Source of the DNA: Betaproteobacteria bacterium
GTDB taxonomy: Bacteria; Pseudomonadota; Gammaproteobacteria; Burkholderiales; Burkholderiaceae_C
DNA: 64,000 bases
Assembly: GCA_013289985.1 (NCBI GenBank)
Contig: JABCYW010000002.1
Coordinates: 82,969 to 146,968 of the forward strand
Direction of reading: 5' to 3'
Every line of letters starts with the position of its first letter. The stretch's first letter is position 1. Below are positions 18,852-27,453 of the stretch, piece by piece. A model generated the notes under the pieces. The model was not told the origin of the DNA, ran no database searches, and saw only the letters and a program-made list of their open reading frames with translations. The position numbers and the translations under genes are program-made.

Positions 18852-20936
18852 ATGAGCACGATCCTTGCAGAATCATCCGTCGCGGACGCCCCGCGCACCG
18901 TCCAGGCCGCCTGCCCGCACGACTGCCCGGACACCTGCGCGATGCGCGTCACCGTCCAGGGCGACAAGGTCATCCGGCTGCAGGGCGACCCCGACCACCC
19001 GACCACCAACGGCGCGCTGTGCACCAAGGTGTCGCGCTACGCCGAGCGCACCGAGCACGCCGAGCGCGTGCTGCGGCCGCTCAAGCGCGTCGGGCCCAAG
19101 GGTCGCGGCGAGTTCGTGGAGGTGTCGTGGGACGAGGCGCTGGACGCCATCGCCGCCCGCCTGGGCGAGATCGCGGCGCGCGCGCCCGAGGCCATCGTGC
19201 CCTACAGCTACGCCGGCACCATGGGCATGGTGCAGGGCGAGGGCATGGCCGCGCGCTTCTTCAACAGGCTCGGCGCGTCACGGCTCGACCGCACCATCTG
19301 CTCCAGCGCCGGCGGCGACGCGCTGGCCGCCACCTACGGCGCCAAGGTGGGCATGCACGTGGAGCACTTCGCCGAGAGCAGGCTCATCATCATCTGGGGC
19401 AGCAACTCCATCGCGTCGAACCTGCACTTCTGGCCCATCGCGCTGGCCGCGAAGCGTGCCGGCGGCACCCTCGTGTGCATCGACCCGCGCCGCACCGAGA
19501 CGGCCGAGAAGTGCCACCACCACCTGGCGCTGACGCCCGGCAGCGACGGCGCGCTGGCGCTGGCGCTGATGCACGAGCTGATCGTCAATGACTGGCTCGA
19601 TCACGACTACCTCGCGCGCCACGTCGACGGCTGGGCCGGCCTGCGCGAGCGTGCGCTGGCCTGGACGCCCGAGCGCGCCGGCGCGGAGTGCGGGCTGGCG
19701 CCCGGGCAGATCCGCGAGCTCGCCCGCCTCTACGGCACGACGAAGCCGGCCGCGATCCGCCTGAACTACGGCATGCAGCGTGTGCGCGGCGGCGGCAACG
19801 CCACGCGGCTGATCGCGCTGCTGCCCTGCCTCACCGGCGCCTGGCGCCATCGCGCGGGCGGCCTGCTGCTGTCGTCGGGCGGCTGGTTCGCGGCCTTCCG
19901 CAACCAGAAGCTGGGCCACCCGGAGCTGCTCGCCGGCCGCACGCCGCGCATCGTCAACATGAGCACGATCGGCGACGACCTGCTGCGCGAGACGGGCGAG
20001 ACGATGCCCGACGGCCGCGCCTTCGGGCCCAGGATCGAGGCGCTGGTGGTCTACAACAGCAACCCGGTGGCGGTGGCGCCCGATTCCAGGCAGGTGGTGG
20101 CGGGCTTTTCCCGCGACGACCTGTTCACCGTCGTGCTGGAGCACTTCCTCACCGACACCGCCGACCACGCCGACTACGTGCTGCCCGCCACCACCCAGCT
20201 GGAGCACTGGGACGTGCACGCCAGCTACGGCCACACGAGCCTGGTGATCAACGAGCCGGCCCTGACGCCGCGCGGCGAGTCTCGCTCCAACGCGGCCATC
20301 TTCCGGGCGCTGGCGCAACGCATGGGTTTCGACGAGCCGTGTTTCTCCGACGACGACCTTTCGCTGGCGCGACAGGCCGTGGTCGACGCGGTGCCGTTCG
20401 AGCAACTGCGTTCGGTGGGCTGGTTCCAGCTGCCGCTCCCCGAGGCGCCGTTCGCCGACGGCGGCTTTCCCACGCCCAGTGGCCGCGTGCAGTGCGACGC
20501 GCCCGGCATCGGCCTGCCCGACTACCTGCCGCCCTACGAGAGCGTGCGCAGCGCGCCCGAGCTGGCGCGGCGCTTTCCGCTGGCGATGATCTCGCCGCCG
20601 GCGCGCAACTTCCTCAACTCCACCTTCGTCAACGTCAAGAGCCTGCGCGCCATCGAGCAGGAGCCGGTGCTGGAAATCGAGGCCGCCGACGCCGCCTCGC
20701 GCGGCATCGCCGACGGCGACGAGGTGCGCGTGTTCAACGACCGCGGCGAGTACCGCTGCGTCGCGCGCGTGAGCGCGCGCGCGCGGGCCGGCGTCGTGCA
20801 CGGCCTGGGCGTGTGGTGGCGCAAGTACGGCGTGGACGGCACCAACGTCAACGAACTCACGCACCAGCGCCTCACCGACCTGGGCCGCGCGCCGTCGTTC
20901 TACGACTGCCTGGTCGAGGTCGAGCGCGCCGCATGA
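18852..20936 (+). CDS. Molybdopterin-dependent oxidoreductase, catalytic subunit
   Basis: 694-aa member of the Mo/W-bis-MGD (formate dehydrogenase/DMSO reductase) superfamily. An N-terminal [4Fe-4S] domain carries ACPHDCPDTC (about residues 20-29) and a fourth Cys in GALCTK (about 56). Molybdopterin domains follow (IWGSNSIASNLHFWP near 180; VVYNSNPVAVAPDS near 398). The C-terminal dinucleotide-binding domain starts around 560 (FPLAMISPPARNFLNSTFVN). There is no Tat signal, so it is probably cytoplasmic, and no separate electron-transfer or membrane subunit is nearby. The substrate is not identifiable. Its stop overlaps the next gene by ATGA. Confidence 0.88.
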   Translation: MSTILAESSVADAPRTVQAACPHDCPDTCAMRVTVQGDKVIRLQGDPDHPTTNGALCTKVSRYAERTEHAERVLRPLKRVGPKGRGEFVEVSWDEALDAIAARLGEIAARAPEAIVPYSYAGTMGMVQGEGMAARFFNRLGASRLDRTICSSAGGDALAATYGAKVGMHVEHFAESRLIIIWGSNSIASNLHFWPIALAAKRAGGTLVCIDPRRTETAEKCHHHLALTPGSDGALALALMHELIVNDWLDHDYLARHVDGWAGLRERALAWTPERAGAECGLAPGQIRELARLYGTTKPAAIRLNYGMQRVRGGGNATRLIALLPCLTGAWRHRAGGLLLSSGGWFAAFRNQKLGHPELLAGRTPRIVNMSTIGDDLLRETGETMPDGRAFGPRIEALVVYNSNPVAVAPDSRQVVAGFSRDDLFTVVLEHFLTDTADHADYVLPATTQLEHWDVHASYGHTSLVINEPALTPRGESRSNAAIFRALAQRMGFDEPCFSDDDLSLARQAVVDAVPFEQLRSVGWFQLPLPEAPFADGGFPTPSGRVQCDAPGIGLPDYLPPYESVRSAPELARRFPLAMISPPARNFLNSTFVNVKSLRAIEQEPVLEIEAADAASRGIADGDEVRVFNDRGEYRCVARVSARARAGVVHGLGVWWRKYGVDGTNVNELTHQRLTDLGRAPSFYDCLVEVERAA

Positions 20937-22108
20937 GGGTTTGGCCAAGGCGTCGCGCGGCACGCTGGGGCCTGGCCAGCGCGTTGAGCCTGGGCGGCCT
21001 CGTGCTGGCATTGCTGGCCACGCTGTGCATCACGTCGGGCTGCTCGTCGATCGACTACCTGGGCCAATCGGCCACCGGCCACATCCGGCTGCTGGCCGCG
21101 GCGCGGCCGGTGAAGGACGCCATCGCCGACCCGGCCACGCCCGAGGCGCTGCGCAAGCGCCTGGAGCTGACGCAGCGCATGCGCGAGTTCGCGGTCACCG
21201 AGCTGCACGAGCCCGACAACGGCAGCTACCGTTCGTACGCCGACCTGAAACGCAGCGCCGCGGTGTGGAACGTGGTGGCGGCGCCGGAGTTGTCGCTCAC
21301 GCTCGCCACCTGGTGCTTCCCCATCGTGGGTTGCGTCGGCTACCGCGGCTATTACGACCTGGCCGGCGCGAACGCCGCGGCCGAGCCGCTGAGGGCCGCG
21401 GGGCTGGAGGTGGACGTCTACGAGGTGCCGGCCTATTCCACGCTGGGCTGGATGAACTGGATCGGCGGCGACCCGCTGCTCAACACCTTCGTGCAATGGC
21501 CCGAGGGCGAGCTGTCGCGCCTGATCTTCCACGAGCTGGCGCACCAGGTGGCCTACGCGCCGGGCGACACCACGTTCAACGAATCCTTCGCCACCGCCGT
21601 CGAACACATCGGCAGCCAGCGCTGGCTGCAGGCCAACGCCGACGCCGAGGTGCGCGAGAAGCAGGCCCTCACCGAGATGCGGCGCCAGGACTTCCACGTG
21701 CTCGTGCGCGCCTGGCGCGCGAAGCTGGACACCATGTACCGCAGCGGCCTGCCCGACGACGAGAAGCGCCTGCGCAAGGCGGAGCTGTATGCCGGCATGC
21801 GCGCCGACTACGAGGCGATGAAGCGCGACAAGTGGGGCGGCTACAAGGGCTACGACCACTGGTTCGCCACCGTCAACAACGCGGCGCTGGGCGTGCAGTC
21901 GGCCTATGACGACCAGGTGGGCGCGTTCGAGCGCCTGTTCGTCGCCGAGGGCAGCGACTTCGACCGCTTCTACGCCGAGGTCAAGCGCATGGCGGGGCTG
22001 CCCAAGCCGGAGCGCGACGCGGCGATGGCGAAGTACCGCGAGGCGCCGCAACAGGCACCTGTGGTGGCGCCTGCAACACCGGCATCGGGCGCGACCGTTT
22101 CTGGCTGA
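20933..22108 (+). CDS. Putative secreted lipoprotein aminopeptidase (PF10023-like)
   Basis: 391-aa predicted metallopeptidase. An N-terminal signal sequence ends in a lipobox-like TSG-C (about residue 37), suggesting an outer-membrane lipoprotein. The zinc-binding signature HELAHQ occurs at about residue 200 in RLIFHELAHQVAYAPGDT, followed by NESFATAVE with a likely third ligand. The start ATG overlaps the oxidoreductase stop; the longer frame upstream is a shadow. The family is annotated as putative aminopeptidase, but the activity is not well characterised as far as I know. Confidence 0.85.
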   Translation: MRVWPRRRAARWGLASALSLGGLVLALLATLCITSGCSSIDYLGQSATGHIRLLAAARPVKDAIADPATPEALRKRLELTQRMREFAVTELHEPDNGSYRSYADLKRSAAVWNVVAAPELSLTLATWCFPIVGCVGYRGYYDLAGANAAAEPLRAAGLEVDVYEVPAYSTLGWMNWIGGDPLLNTFVQWPEGELSRLIFHELAHQVAYAPGDTTFNESFATAVEHIGSQRWLQANADAEVREKQALTEMRRQDFHVLVRAWRAKLDTMYRSGLPDDEKRLRKAELYAGMRADYEAMKRDKWGGYKGYDHWFATVNNAALGVQSAYDDQVGAFERLFVAEGSDFDRFYAEVKRMAGLPKPERDAAMAKYREAPQQAPVVAPATPASGATVSG

Positions 22109-22134
22109 GAATCCTCGGAAGAGGAGACAAGCCA

Positions 22135-22476
22135 ATGGCCGACCTGAACCTGCATCGAGACCACACCCTGGGCCTGGCCCGCGCGCGCAAGGTGGCGCTC
22201 AAATGGGCGGAGCACGTCGAGGAGAAGCTCGCCATGGAGTGCACGATCATCGAGGGCGACGACGAGGACGTGCTCGAGTTCAAGCGTTCGGGCGTCGACG
22301 GCCGCATGGTCGTGGCGGCCACCCATTTCGATCTCGAGGCGACGCTGGGCTTCCTGTTCAAGCCCTTCCTGGCCACGATCGAGGCCGAGGTCGGCAAGCA
22401 GCTCGACGAGGCCCTGGCGAAGGAATCGACCAAGGCGGCGAAGCCCGCCGCCAAGGCCGCGGCGAAGAAGAAGTGA
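22135..22476 (+). CDS. Polyhydroxyalkanoic acid system family protein
   Basis: 113-aa protein matching the small PHA-system family often found with polyhydroxyalkanoate granule genes. The conserved body is HTLGLARARKVALKWAEHVEEKL and the later TLGFLFKPFLATIEAEVGKQL. The C-terminus is Lys/Ala-rich (KAAKPAAKAAAKKK), resembling histone-like tails of granule-associated proteins. The ATG follows AGAGGAGACA. It converges with the acyl-CoA-binding protein gene, the stops being 1 bp apart. Confidence 0.85.
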   Translation: MADLNLHRDHTLGLARARKVALKWAEHVEEKLAMECTIIEGDDEDVLEFKRSGVDGRMVVAATHFDLEATLGFLFKPFLATIEAEVGKQLDEALAKESTKAAKPAAKAAAKKK

Positions 22477-22477
22477 A

Positions 22478-22732
22478 TTACTTCAGGTCTTCGATCAGGT
22501 CGATGTAGGCCTGCTTGGCCTCGTCGGCCGTCTGGCCCTTCAGCTCGTTCCAGGCATCCCACTTCGCGCGGCCCACCATGTCGCCGAAACCCGGGCGCTT
22601 GCCGTCGGCGTCGCCCGAGCTGCCCTGCTTGTACAGCGCGTACAGCTTCAGCAGCGTGGCGTTGTCCGGACGCTCCGGCAGGTTCTTGCTGTCGGCGACC
22701 GCTTGTTCGAATTGTTCGTTCAAAGTGCTCAT
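22478..22732 (-). CDS. Acyl-CoA-binding protein
   Basis: 84-aa ACBP-fold protein that binds medium- and long-chain acyl-CoA. Family residues include LPERPDNATLLKLYALYKQGSSGDADGK-type sequence in the first half, then GMVGRAKWDAWNELKGQTADEA with the conserved KWDAW segment. It is full length. Neighbouring PHA and wax-ester/DGAT genes give a common theme of acyl-CoA use. Confidence 0.92.
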   Translation of the reverse strand: MSTLNEQFEQAVADSKNLPERPDNATLLKLYALYKQGSSGDADGKRPGFGDMVGRAKWDAWNELKGQTADEAKQAYIDLIEDLK

Positions 22733-22854
22733 GGCTCGTATTCCGCTGTGGGTGAAAGTCAGGCTTGACGGGGCGGATGTTAAACACCAACCTCGCAGGC
22801 CGTACCAAAAGAGTGCCGAGACGTCACTCTAGTCCGAAATCACGGGGAGATTGC

Positions 22855-24285
22855 TTGAGCGCAAACGTCGAACGCATGTCCCGGGTGGATACCGCCTGGC
22901 TGCGCATGGATACCGAGGCCAACCTGATGATGATCGTCGGGGTCTGGCTGATCGAGCCCCAGCTGGCCCTGGCCGACCTGCGCGAACGCGTGGAGACGGC
23001 GCTGCTGAAGTACCACCGCTTCCGCCAGAAGGTGGTGGAGGACGCGATCGGCGCGCAGTGGGTAGCCGACGACCACTTCGACATCGCCGCCCATGTGGTG
23101 CCCGAGCGGCTGGAGCTCGCGCACGGGCAGTCGCCCATGGACGCGCTCAAGGCCACCGTGGGCGAGCTCACCACGCAGCCGCTGAACCCGAGCCGGCCGC
23201 TGTGGCAGTTCCACCTGTTCGAGGATTTCGAGACGGGCCGCTCCGCGCTCGTGGCGCGCATCCACCACTGCATCGCCGACGGCATCGCGCTGATCTCGGT
23301 GATGCTGTCCATCACCGACGGCGGCAAGTCGCCGCCGGTGCGCAAGAAGGCCGAGGCCGAGGAAGACGGCGAGAACGACTGGATCGCCGACTACCTGCTC
23401 AAGCCCGCGTCCGACCTGGCGGTCAAGGCCATCGGCGTCTACGGCGCGGGCATGGGCAAGGGTATCGAGATGATGGCCGACCCCGGCGCGCCGCTGGCGG
23501 GCAGCATGGAGATGGCGCGCATCGGCGCCCAGGTGGTCAGCGACCTGGCCGCCATGGCCCTGATGCCCGACGACTCGCCCACCAGCCTCAAGGGCAAGGC
23601 GACGCCGGGCAAGCGCGTGGCGTGGGGCGAGCCGTTGCCGTTGCCCGAGGTCAAGGCCGTCGGCCAGGCGCTCGGCGGCTCGATCAACGACGTGCTGCTG
23701 GCCAGCGTGGCCGGCGCCATCGGCAGCTACCTGCGCGACAAGGGCGAGGATCCGGCCGGCAAGGAGATCCGCGCGATGGTGCCGGTGAACCTGCGCCCGC
23801 TGGAGAAGGCCTGGCAGCTGGGCAACCGCTTCGGCCTGGTGCCGCTGGTGCTGCCCATCGGCATCGCCAACCCGATTGACCGGCTCGCGGCCGTGCGCGC
23901 GCGCATGAACGAGTTGAAGGGCGGCTACCAGCCGCTGCTGGCCTTCGCGCTGCTGTCGGTGGCGGGCGTGCTGATCAAGCCGGTGCAGCACGCGCTGCTG
24001 AACCTGTTCGCGAAGAAGGCCACGGCCGTGATGACCAACGTGCCGGGGCCGGCCGTGCCGCTCAAGATCTGCGGCCGCACCCTGAAGCAGGTGATGTTCT
24101 GGGTGCCGGCATCGGGCGACATCGGCATGGGCGTGAGCATCCTCAGCTACGGCGGCGGCGTGCAGTTCGGCTTGATCACCGATGCGCAGATGTGCCCGGA
24201 TCCGGACGAGATCGTCAAGCGCTTCGGGCCGGAGTTCGACAAGCTGCTGTACCTGGCGATGATGCTGCCCTGGGAGCGCGGCTGA
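22855..24285 (+). CDS. Wax ester synthase/diacylglycerol acyltransferase family protein
   Basis: 476-aa WS/DGAT-type acyltransferase, which joins acyl-CoA to a long-chain alcohol or diacylglycerol to make neutral storage lipid. The catalytic HHxxxDG motif appears as HHCIADG at about residue 139. Other family segments are MSRVDTAWLRMDTEANLMM at the N-terminus and TNVPGPAVPLKICG near the C-terminus. I chose the TTG at 22855 because GGGGAG sits 5 nt upstream; an ATG at 22876 is possible. The further upstream extension crosses the promoter region of the ACBP gene. Confidence 0.9.
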   Translation: MSANVERMSRVDTAWLRMDTEANLMMIVGVWLIEPQLALADLRERVETALLKYHRFRQKVVEDAIGAQWVADDHFDIAAHVVPERLELAHGQSPMDALKATVGELTTQPLNPSRPLWQFHLFEDFETGRSALVARIHHCIADGIALISVMLSITDGGKSPPVRKKAEAEEDGENDWIADYLLKPASDLAVKAIGVYGAGMGKGIEMMADPGAPLAGSMEMARIGAQVVSDLAAMALMPDDSPTSLKGKATPGKRVAWGEPLPLPEVKAVGQALGGSINDVLLASVAGAIGSYLRDKGEDPAGKEIRAMVPVNLRPLEKAWQLGNRFGLVPLVLPIGIANPIDRLAAVRARMNELKGGYQPLLAFALLSVAGVLIKPVQHALLNLFAKKATAVMTNVPGPAVPLKICGRTLKQVMFWVPASGDIGMGVSILSYGGGVQFGLITDAQMCPDPDEIVKRFGPEFDKLLYLAMMLPWERG

Positions 24286-24347
24286 GCCTGCCCGCTGCGC
24301 AGGTTCGGGGCGCCGGGCACCAAGCGGCCGCAGCGCGAGCAGATGGA

Positions 24348-24980
24348 TCAGTGCGACGCGTCCGTGCCTACCGAGTCGCCGCTGCTTACGCGCGCGGTGA
24401 TGTATTCGGCCGGGATGAAGCCGAGGAAGCGGCTGTCCTGGGCATGCTCGCGGTTGTCACCCATCAGGAAGTACTGACCATCGGGCATCTTGCAGGTGAA
24501 CGTGCCGGGGGCGGTCGTGCACGCCGGATTCCTTGCGAGCTCGGGAAATGTTGGCGTGAACGTCGATGCGGGTTCGAGCATTACCCGATGCCGCGCACCG
24601 GGAAACTCTTCGACGTAGACCTGTGCATTCGTCCACGGCGCCGGTGGCGCGTCATTCATCCGACTGCGTGGCACGAGCGCACCGTTGAGACTCAATTGGC
24701 GATGCGCGTCGTAGGCGATGGTGTCGCCCGGCACGGCCACCACGCGGTAGATGCGGAACTCGGCGCCGGCTGGCACCATGAAGACGACGACGTCGCCGCG
24801 CGCAGGAACCGCGAAGGCGTAGGCGAACAGGTTGGCCGTGATCTGCTGCTTGACATGGATTGTGGGCTCCATCGAGCCCGAGACCATGTCGAACGTCTTC
24901 TGCGCAAATGCCGGCGCGCAGGGCAGCGTCGCGAGGGCGGATGCGGCGATGGCAGTCGCCAGTGACGTCGCCACGCTCAC
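24348..24980 (-). CDS. Signal peptidase I-fold protein lacking the catalytic lysine
   Basis: 210-aa S26-family protein. An N-terminal hydrophobic segment (about residues 5-26, ending APAFAQ) may be a signal peptide or membrane anchor. Box B with the nucleophile is SGSMEPT (about 34-40), box C/D gives RGDVVVF and RIYRVVAVPGD, and box E is YFLMGDNREHAQDSRFLG. In LepB the general-base lysine occupies the position that is Tyr here (RIYRVV against IKRAV). The GTG start directly abuts the TPR gene stop, so the pair is coupled. It may be inactive, use another base, or have a specialised role. Confidence 0.82.
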   Translation of the reverse strand: MSVATSLATAIAASALATLPCAPAFAQKTFDMVSGSMEPTIHVKQQITANLFAYAFAVPARGDVVVFMVPAGAEFRIYRVVAVPGDTIAYDAHRQLSLNGALVPRSRMNDAPPAPWTNAQVYVEEFPGARHRVMLEPASTFTPTFPELARNPACTTAPGTFTCKMPDGQYFLMGDNREHAQDSRFLGFIPAEYITARVSSGDSVGTDASH

Positions 24981-25757
24981 TCACTCGTCCTCGAGCTCGG
25001 CCTTCGCCATCTCCACGTCCAGCCGCTCCATCGCGTCGAGCGGCTTGCATTCGGCGGCCTCGGCGTAGAGCTTCTCGGCCTCCTTCATGCGCTTGTCGCC
25101 CTCGAGCATCACCAGCCCGTTGGCGTACTCCACGCGGGCGATCGCCGAGTCGGGGTTCAGCGCCAGCGCTTCCTTGAACATCTTCAGGCCGGTGGCGGTG
25201 TCGGCGCCCTGGGTCTTGCCCAGCAGCCGGCCCACCTTGTCGATCACCTCGGCGTGGAAGGCGCCCAGCGCGATGTGGGCGTCGGCGTGCTTGGGCGCCA
25301 GCGCGATGGTGGTCTCCAGCGCGTTCTTCACCTTCGCGCCCAGGCCCTGCGTGAGCGCCTTGGCCACGCTGATGCCCTGGCTGTAGCGGCCCAGCGCGTA
25401 GGCCTGCCAGTAGTGCGCGTTGGCCAGCTTGGGGTTGGCCGTGGCCTGCGCCTCGGCGCGTTCGGCCACCTCCAGGAACATCGCGAGCTTGGTCTTCTCG
25501 CTGGATTCCAGGTAGTTGGCGTAGATGGACTGCGCCTTGTTGGCCACGACGATGCCCGCGTCGCCCGCCTTGAGGCCGGCGTCGTACGCCTTCTGGAACT
25601 GGCCCGCGTGATACAGCGCCCAGGCGGCCTGCACGGCCTCGTCCTTGGGGAAGGGCTCGGCGTCGCCCTTGTGCAGGCGGGCCCAGTGCTTCTTCAGCGC
25701 GGCCGCGTCATAGGTGTAGTCGGCGGCGTCATAGGGGAAGGCGGTCCATTTGGCCAT
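24981..25757 (-). CDS. TPR-containing protein
   Basis: 258-aa helical protein with tetratricopeptide-like repeats, e.g. EAVQAAWALYHAGQFQKAYDAGLKAGD (about residues 40-66), LANAHYWQAYALGRYSQ and AIARVEYANGLVMLEGDKRMKEAEKLYAEA. There is no signal peptide. Such proteins are protein-interaction scaffolds; no specific function can be assigned. It directly precedes the signal-peptidase-fold gene and follows a TetR gene by 25 bp on the same strand, so the three may be one unit. Confidence 0.8.
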   Translation of the reverse strand: MAKWTAFPYDAADYTYDAAALKKHWARLHKGDAEPFPKDEAVQAAWALYHAGQFQKAYDAGLKAGDAGIVVANKAQSIYANYLESSEKTKLAMFLEVAERAEAQATANPKLANAHYWQAYALGRYSQGISVAKALTQGLGAKVKNALETTIALAPKHADAHIALGAFHAEVIDKVGRLLGKTQGADTATGLKMFKEALALNPDSAIARVEYANGLVMLEGDKRMKEAEKLYAEAAECKPLDAMERLDVEMAKAELEDE

Positions 25758-25782
25758 GGCGTTGTCTCGTGGTTTGAAGTTG

Positions 25783-26436
25783 TCAGGACTTGTAGGCGCC
25801 AGCCAGCTGCTGCAGGTGTTCGCGGGCGGCCGGTTCCAGGTAGGGCGTCAGCAGGCTCAGCACGTGCCAGGCGCCGCGGGCCAGCGTGGCGCCGGCCTGC
25901 TCGGGCTCGAGCGCCTTGCGCGGCTCGCGCACGTACTCGTAGCTGAGCCAGTAGGTGAGGACGACCACCATCGAGGTGGCCACCGACGGCAGTTCGCGCC
26001 GGGCCAGCCGCACCTCGGAGCTGCGGTTCATGCCATCGAGCACGGCCTCCACCGCGCGCGACTTGTTCTTCAGCACGAACTGGAAGTGCGTCTCCAGGCG
26101 CCGGTTCTTCGACAGCAGGTCGTTCAGGTCGCGATACAGGAAGCGGTACTGCCACACCAGCTCGAACATCATGTGGAAGAACAGCCACGCGTCCTCCACG
26201 TTGGCCACGTTGTCGGCGGCCTGCAGCAGCTCGTTGAGCGCCTTCTCGTAGCGATCGAACAGCGCGTTGATCAGCTCGTCCTTGGCCGGGTAGTGGTAGT
26301 ACAGGTTGCCCGGGCTGATGTGCAGTTCGGCCGAGATCAGCGTGGTCGACACGTTCGGCTCGCCGAAGCGGTTGAACAGGTCCAGCGTGACTTCGAGGAT
26401 GCGTTCGGCAGTGCGGCGAGGTTTCTTGGCTTCCAT
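25783..26436 (-). CDS. TetR-family transcriptional regulator
   Basis: 217-aa repressor-type regulator. The N-terminal TetR DNA-binding domain is clear (AERILEVTLDLFNRFGEPNVSTTLISAELHISPGNLYYHYPAKDELI, about residues 11-57). The ligand-binding C-terminal domain is of the type seen in fatty-acid-related regulators, but the ligand is not predictable. It is divergent from the ABC exporter at 26551 with a 114-bp gap, so it may regulate that exporter as well as its own downstream genes. Confidence 0.88.
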   Translation of the reverse strand: MEAKKPRRTAERILEVTLDLFNRFGEPNVSTTLISAELHISPGNLYYHYPAKDELINALFDRYEKALNELLQAADNVANVEDAWLFFHMMFELVWQYRFLYRDLNDLLSKNRRLETHFQFVLKNKSRAVEAVLDGMNRSSEVRLARRELPSVATSMVVVLTYWLSYEYVREPRKALEPEQAGATLARGAWHVLSLLTPYLEPAAREHLQQLAGAYKS

Positions 26437-26535
26437 CGGGTCTTGTTCTTCTGCGGATCGCGCAATCTAGCACCCCGGCGCGCCGATGCACAGATTCGCA
26501 TGCCCCTGTTCTAGAGGCACTTCTCGACAAGTTCC

Positions 26536-26541
26536 TACAAT
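26536..26541 (+). promoter_or_regulatory. -10 box just upstream of ABC ATPase start
   Basis: TACAAT ends 9 nt before the ATG at 26551. Transcription would start within a few bases of the ATG, so the mRNA may be leaderless. No strong -35 or Shine-Dalgarno sequence is visible. Confidence 0.45.
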
Positions 26542-26550
26542 CCCCGCCCT

Positions 26551-27453
26551 ATGTCCGCGATTTCATTCCAACAAGTCGAGAAGACCTACGGCAGCGGCGT
26601 GCGTGCGCTGGGCGGCGTCTCGTTCGACGTCCAGCCCGGCGAATTCTTCGGCCTGCTGGGGCCCAACGGCGCGGGCAAGACCTCGCTGATCAGCATCCTG
26701 GCCGGCCTGGCGCGCGCCACCCGCGGCAAGGTGACGGTGATGGGCCACGACGTGGTCGACGACTACGCCGCCGCGCGCAAGTCGCTGGGCATCGTGCCGC
26801 AGGAGCTGGTGTTCGACCCGTTCTTCTCGGTGCGCGAGACGCTGCGCATCCAGAGCGGCTACTTCGGCGTGCGCAACAACGACGCCTGGATAGACGAGCT
26901 GCTCGCCAGCCTCGGCCTGGCCGACAAGGCCGACGCCAACATGCGCCAGCTCTCGGGCGGCATGAAGCGCCGCGTGCTGGTGGCGCAGGCGCTGGTGCAC
27001 CGCCCGCCGGTGATCGTGCTGGACGAGCCCACCGCGGGCGTCGACGTGGAACTGCGCCAGACGCTGTGGCAGTTCATCGCCCGCCTGAACCGCGAGGGCC
27101 ACACGGTGCTGCTCACCACGCACTACCTCGAGGAGGCCGAGGCGCTGTGCCAGCGCATCGCCATGCTCAAGCAGGGCAAGGTCGTGGCGCTGCAACGCAC
27201 CTCCGAGCTGCTGGCGTCGACGGCCAACACCATGCTGCGCTTCAAGACCGACCACGCGTTGCCCGCGAGCCTCGCGGAACGTGCGCGCGTGACCGGGCGC
27301 TCCGCGCAGGTGAGCGCGCGCGACCCGGCCGACGTCGAGGCCGTGCTGGCGCAGCTGCGCGAGGCCGGCGTGCCGGTGGAGGACCTGGAGATCGGCCGCG
27401 CCGACCTGGAGGATGTCTTCCTGGACATCATGACCGCGGAGCACGCGCGATGA
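26551..27453 (+). CDS. ABC exporter ATP-binding protein (NodI/CcmA type)
   Basis: 300-aa ATPase of an ABC-2 type exporter. Walker A GPNGAGKTS (about residues 37-45), signature LSGGMKRR (about 134-141), Walker B VIVLDEP (about 154-160) and the switch His in LLTTHYLEEAE are all present. A C-terminal ~80-residue extension is typical of the DrrA/NodI subgroup. It is coupled to the permease by ATGA overlap. In Burkholderiales this pair commonly lies upstream of bolA-murA; its cargo is not established. Confidence 0.93.
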   Translation: MSAISFQQVEKTYGSGVRALGGVSFDVQPGEFFGLLGPNGAGKTSLISILAGLARATRGKVTVMGHDVVDDYAAARKSLGIVPQELVFDPFFSVRETLRIQSGYFGVRNNDAWIDELLASLGLADKADANMRQLSGGMKRRVLVAQALVHRPPVIVLDEPTAGVDVELRQTLWQFIARLNREGHTVLLTTHYLEEAEALCQRIAMLKQGKVVALQRTSELLASTANTMLRFKTDHALPASLAERARVTGRSAQVSARDPADVEAVLAQLREAGVPVEDLEIGRADLEDVFLDIMTAEHAR

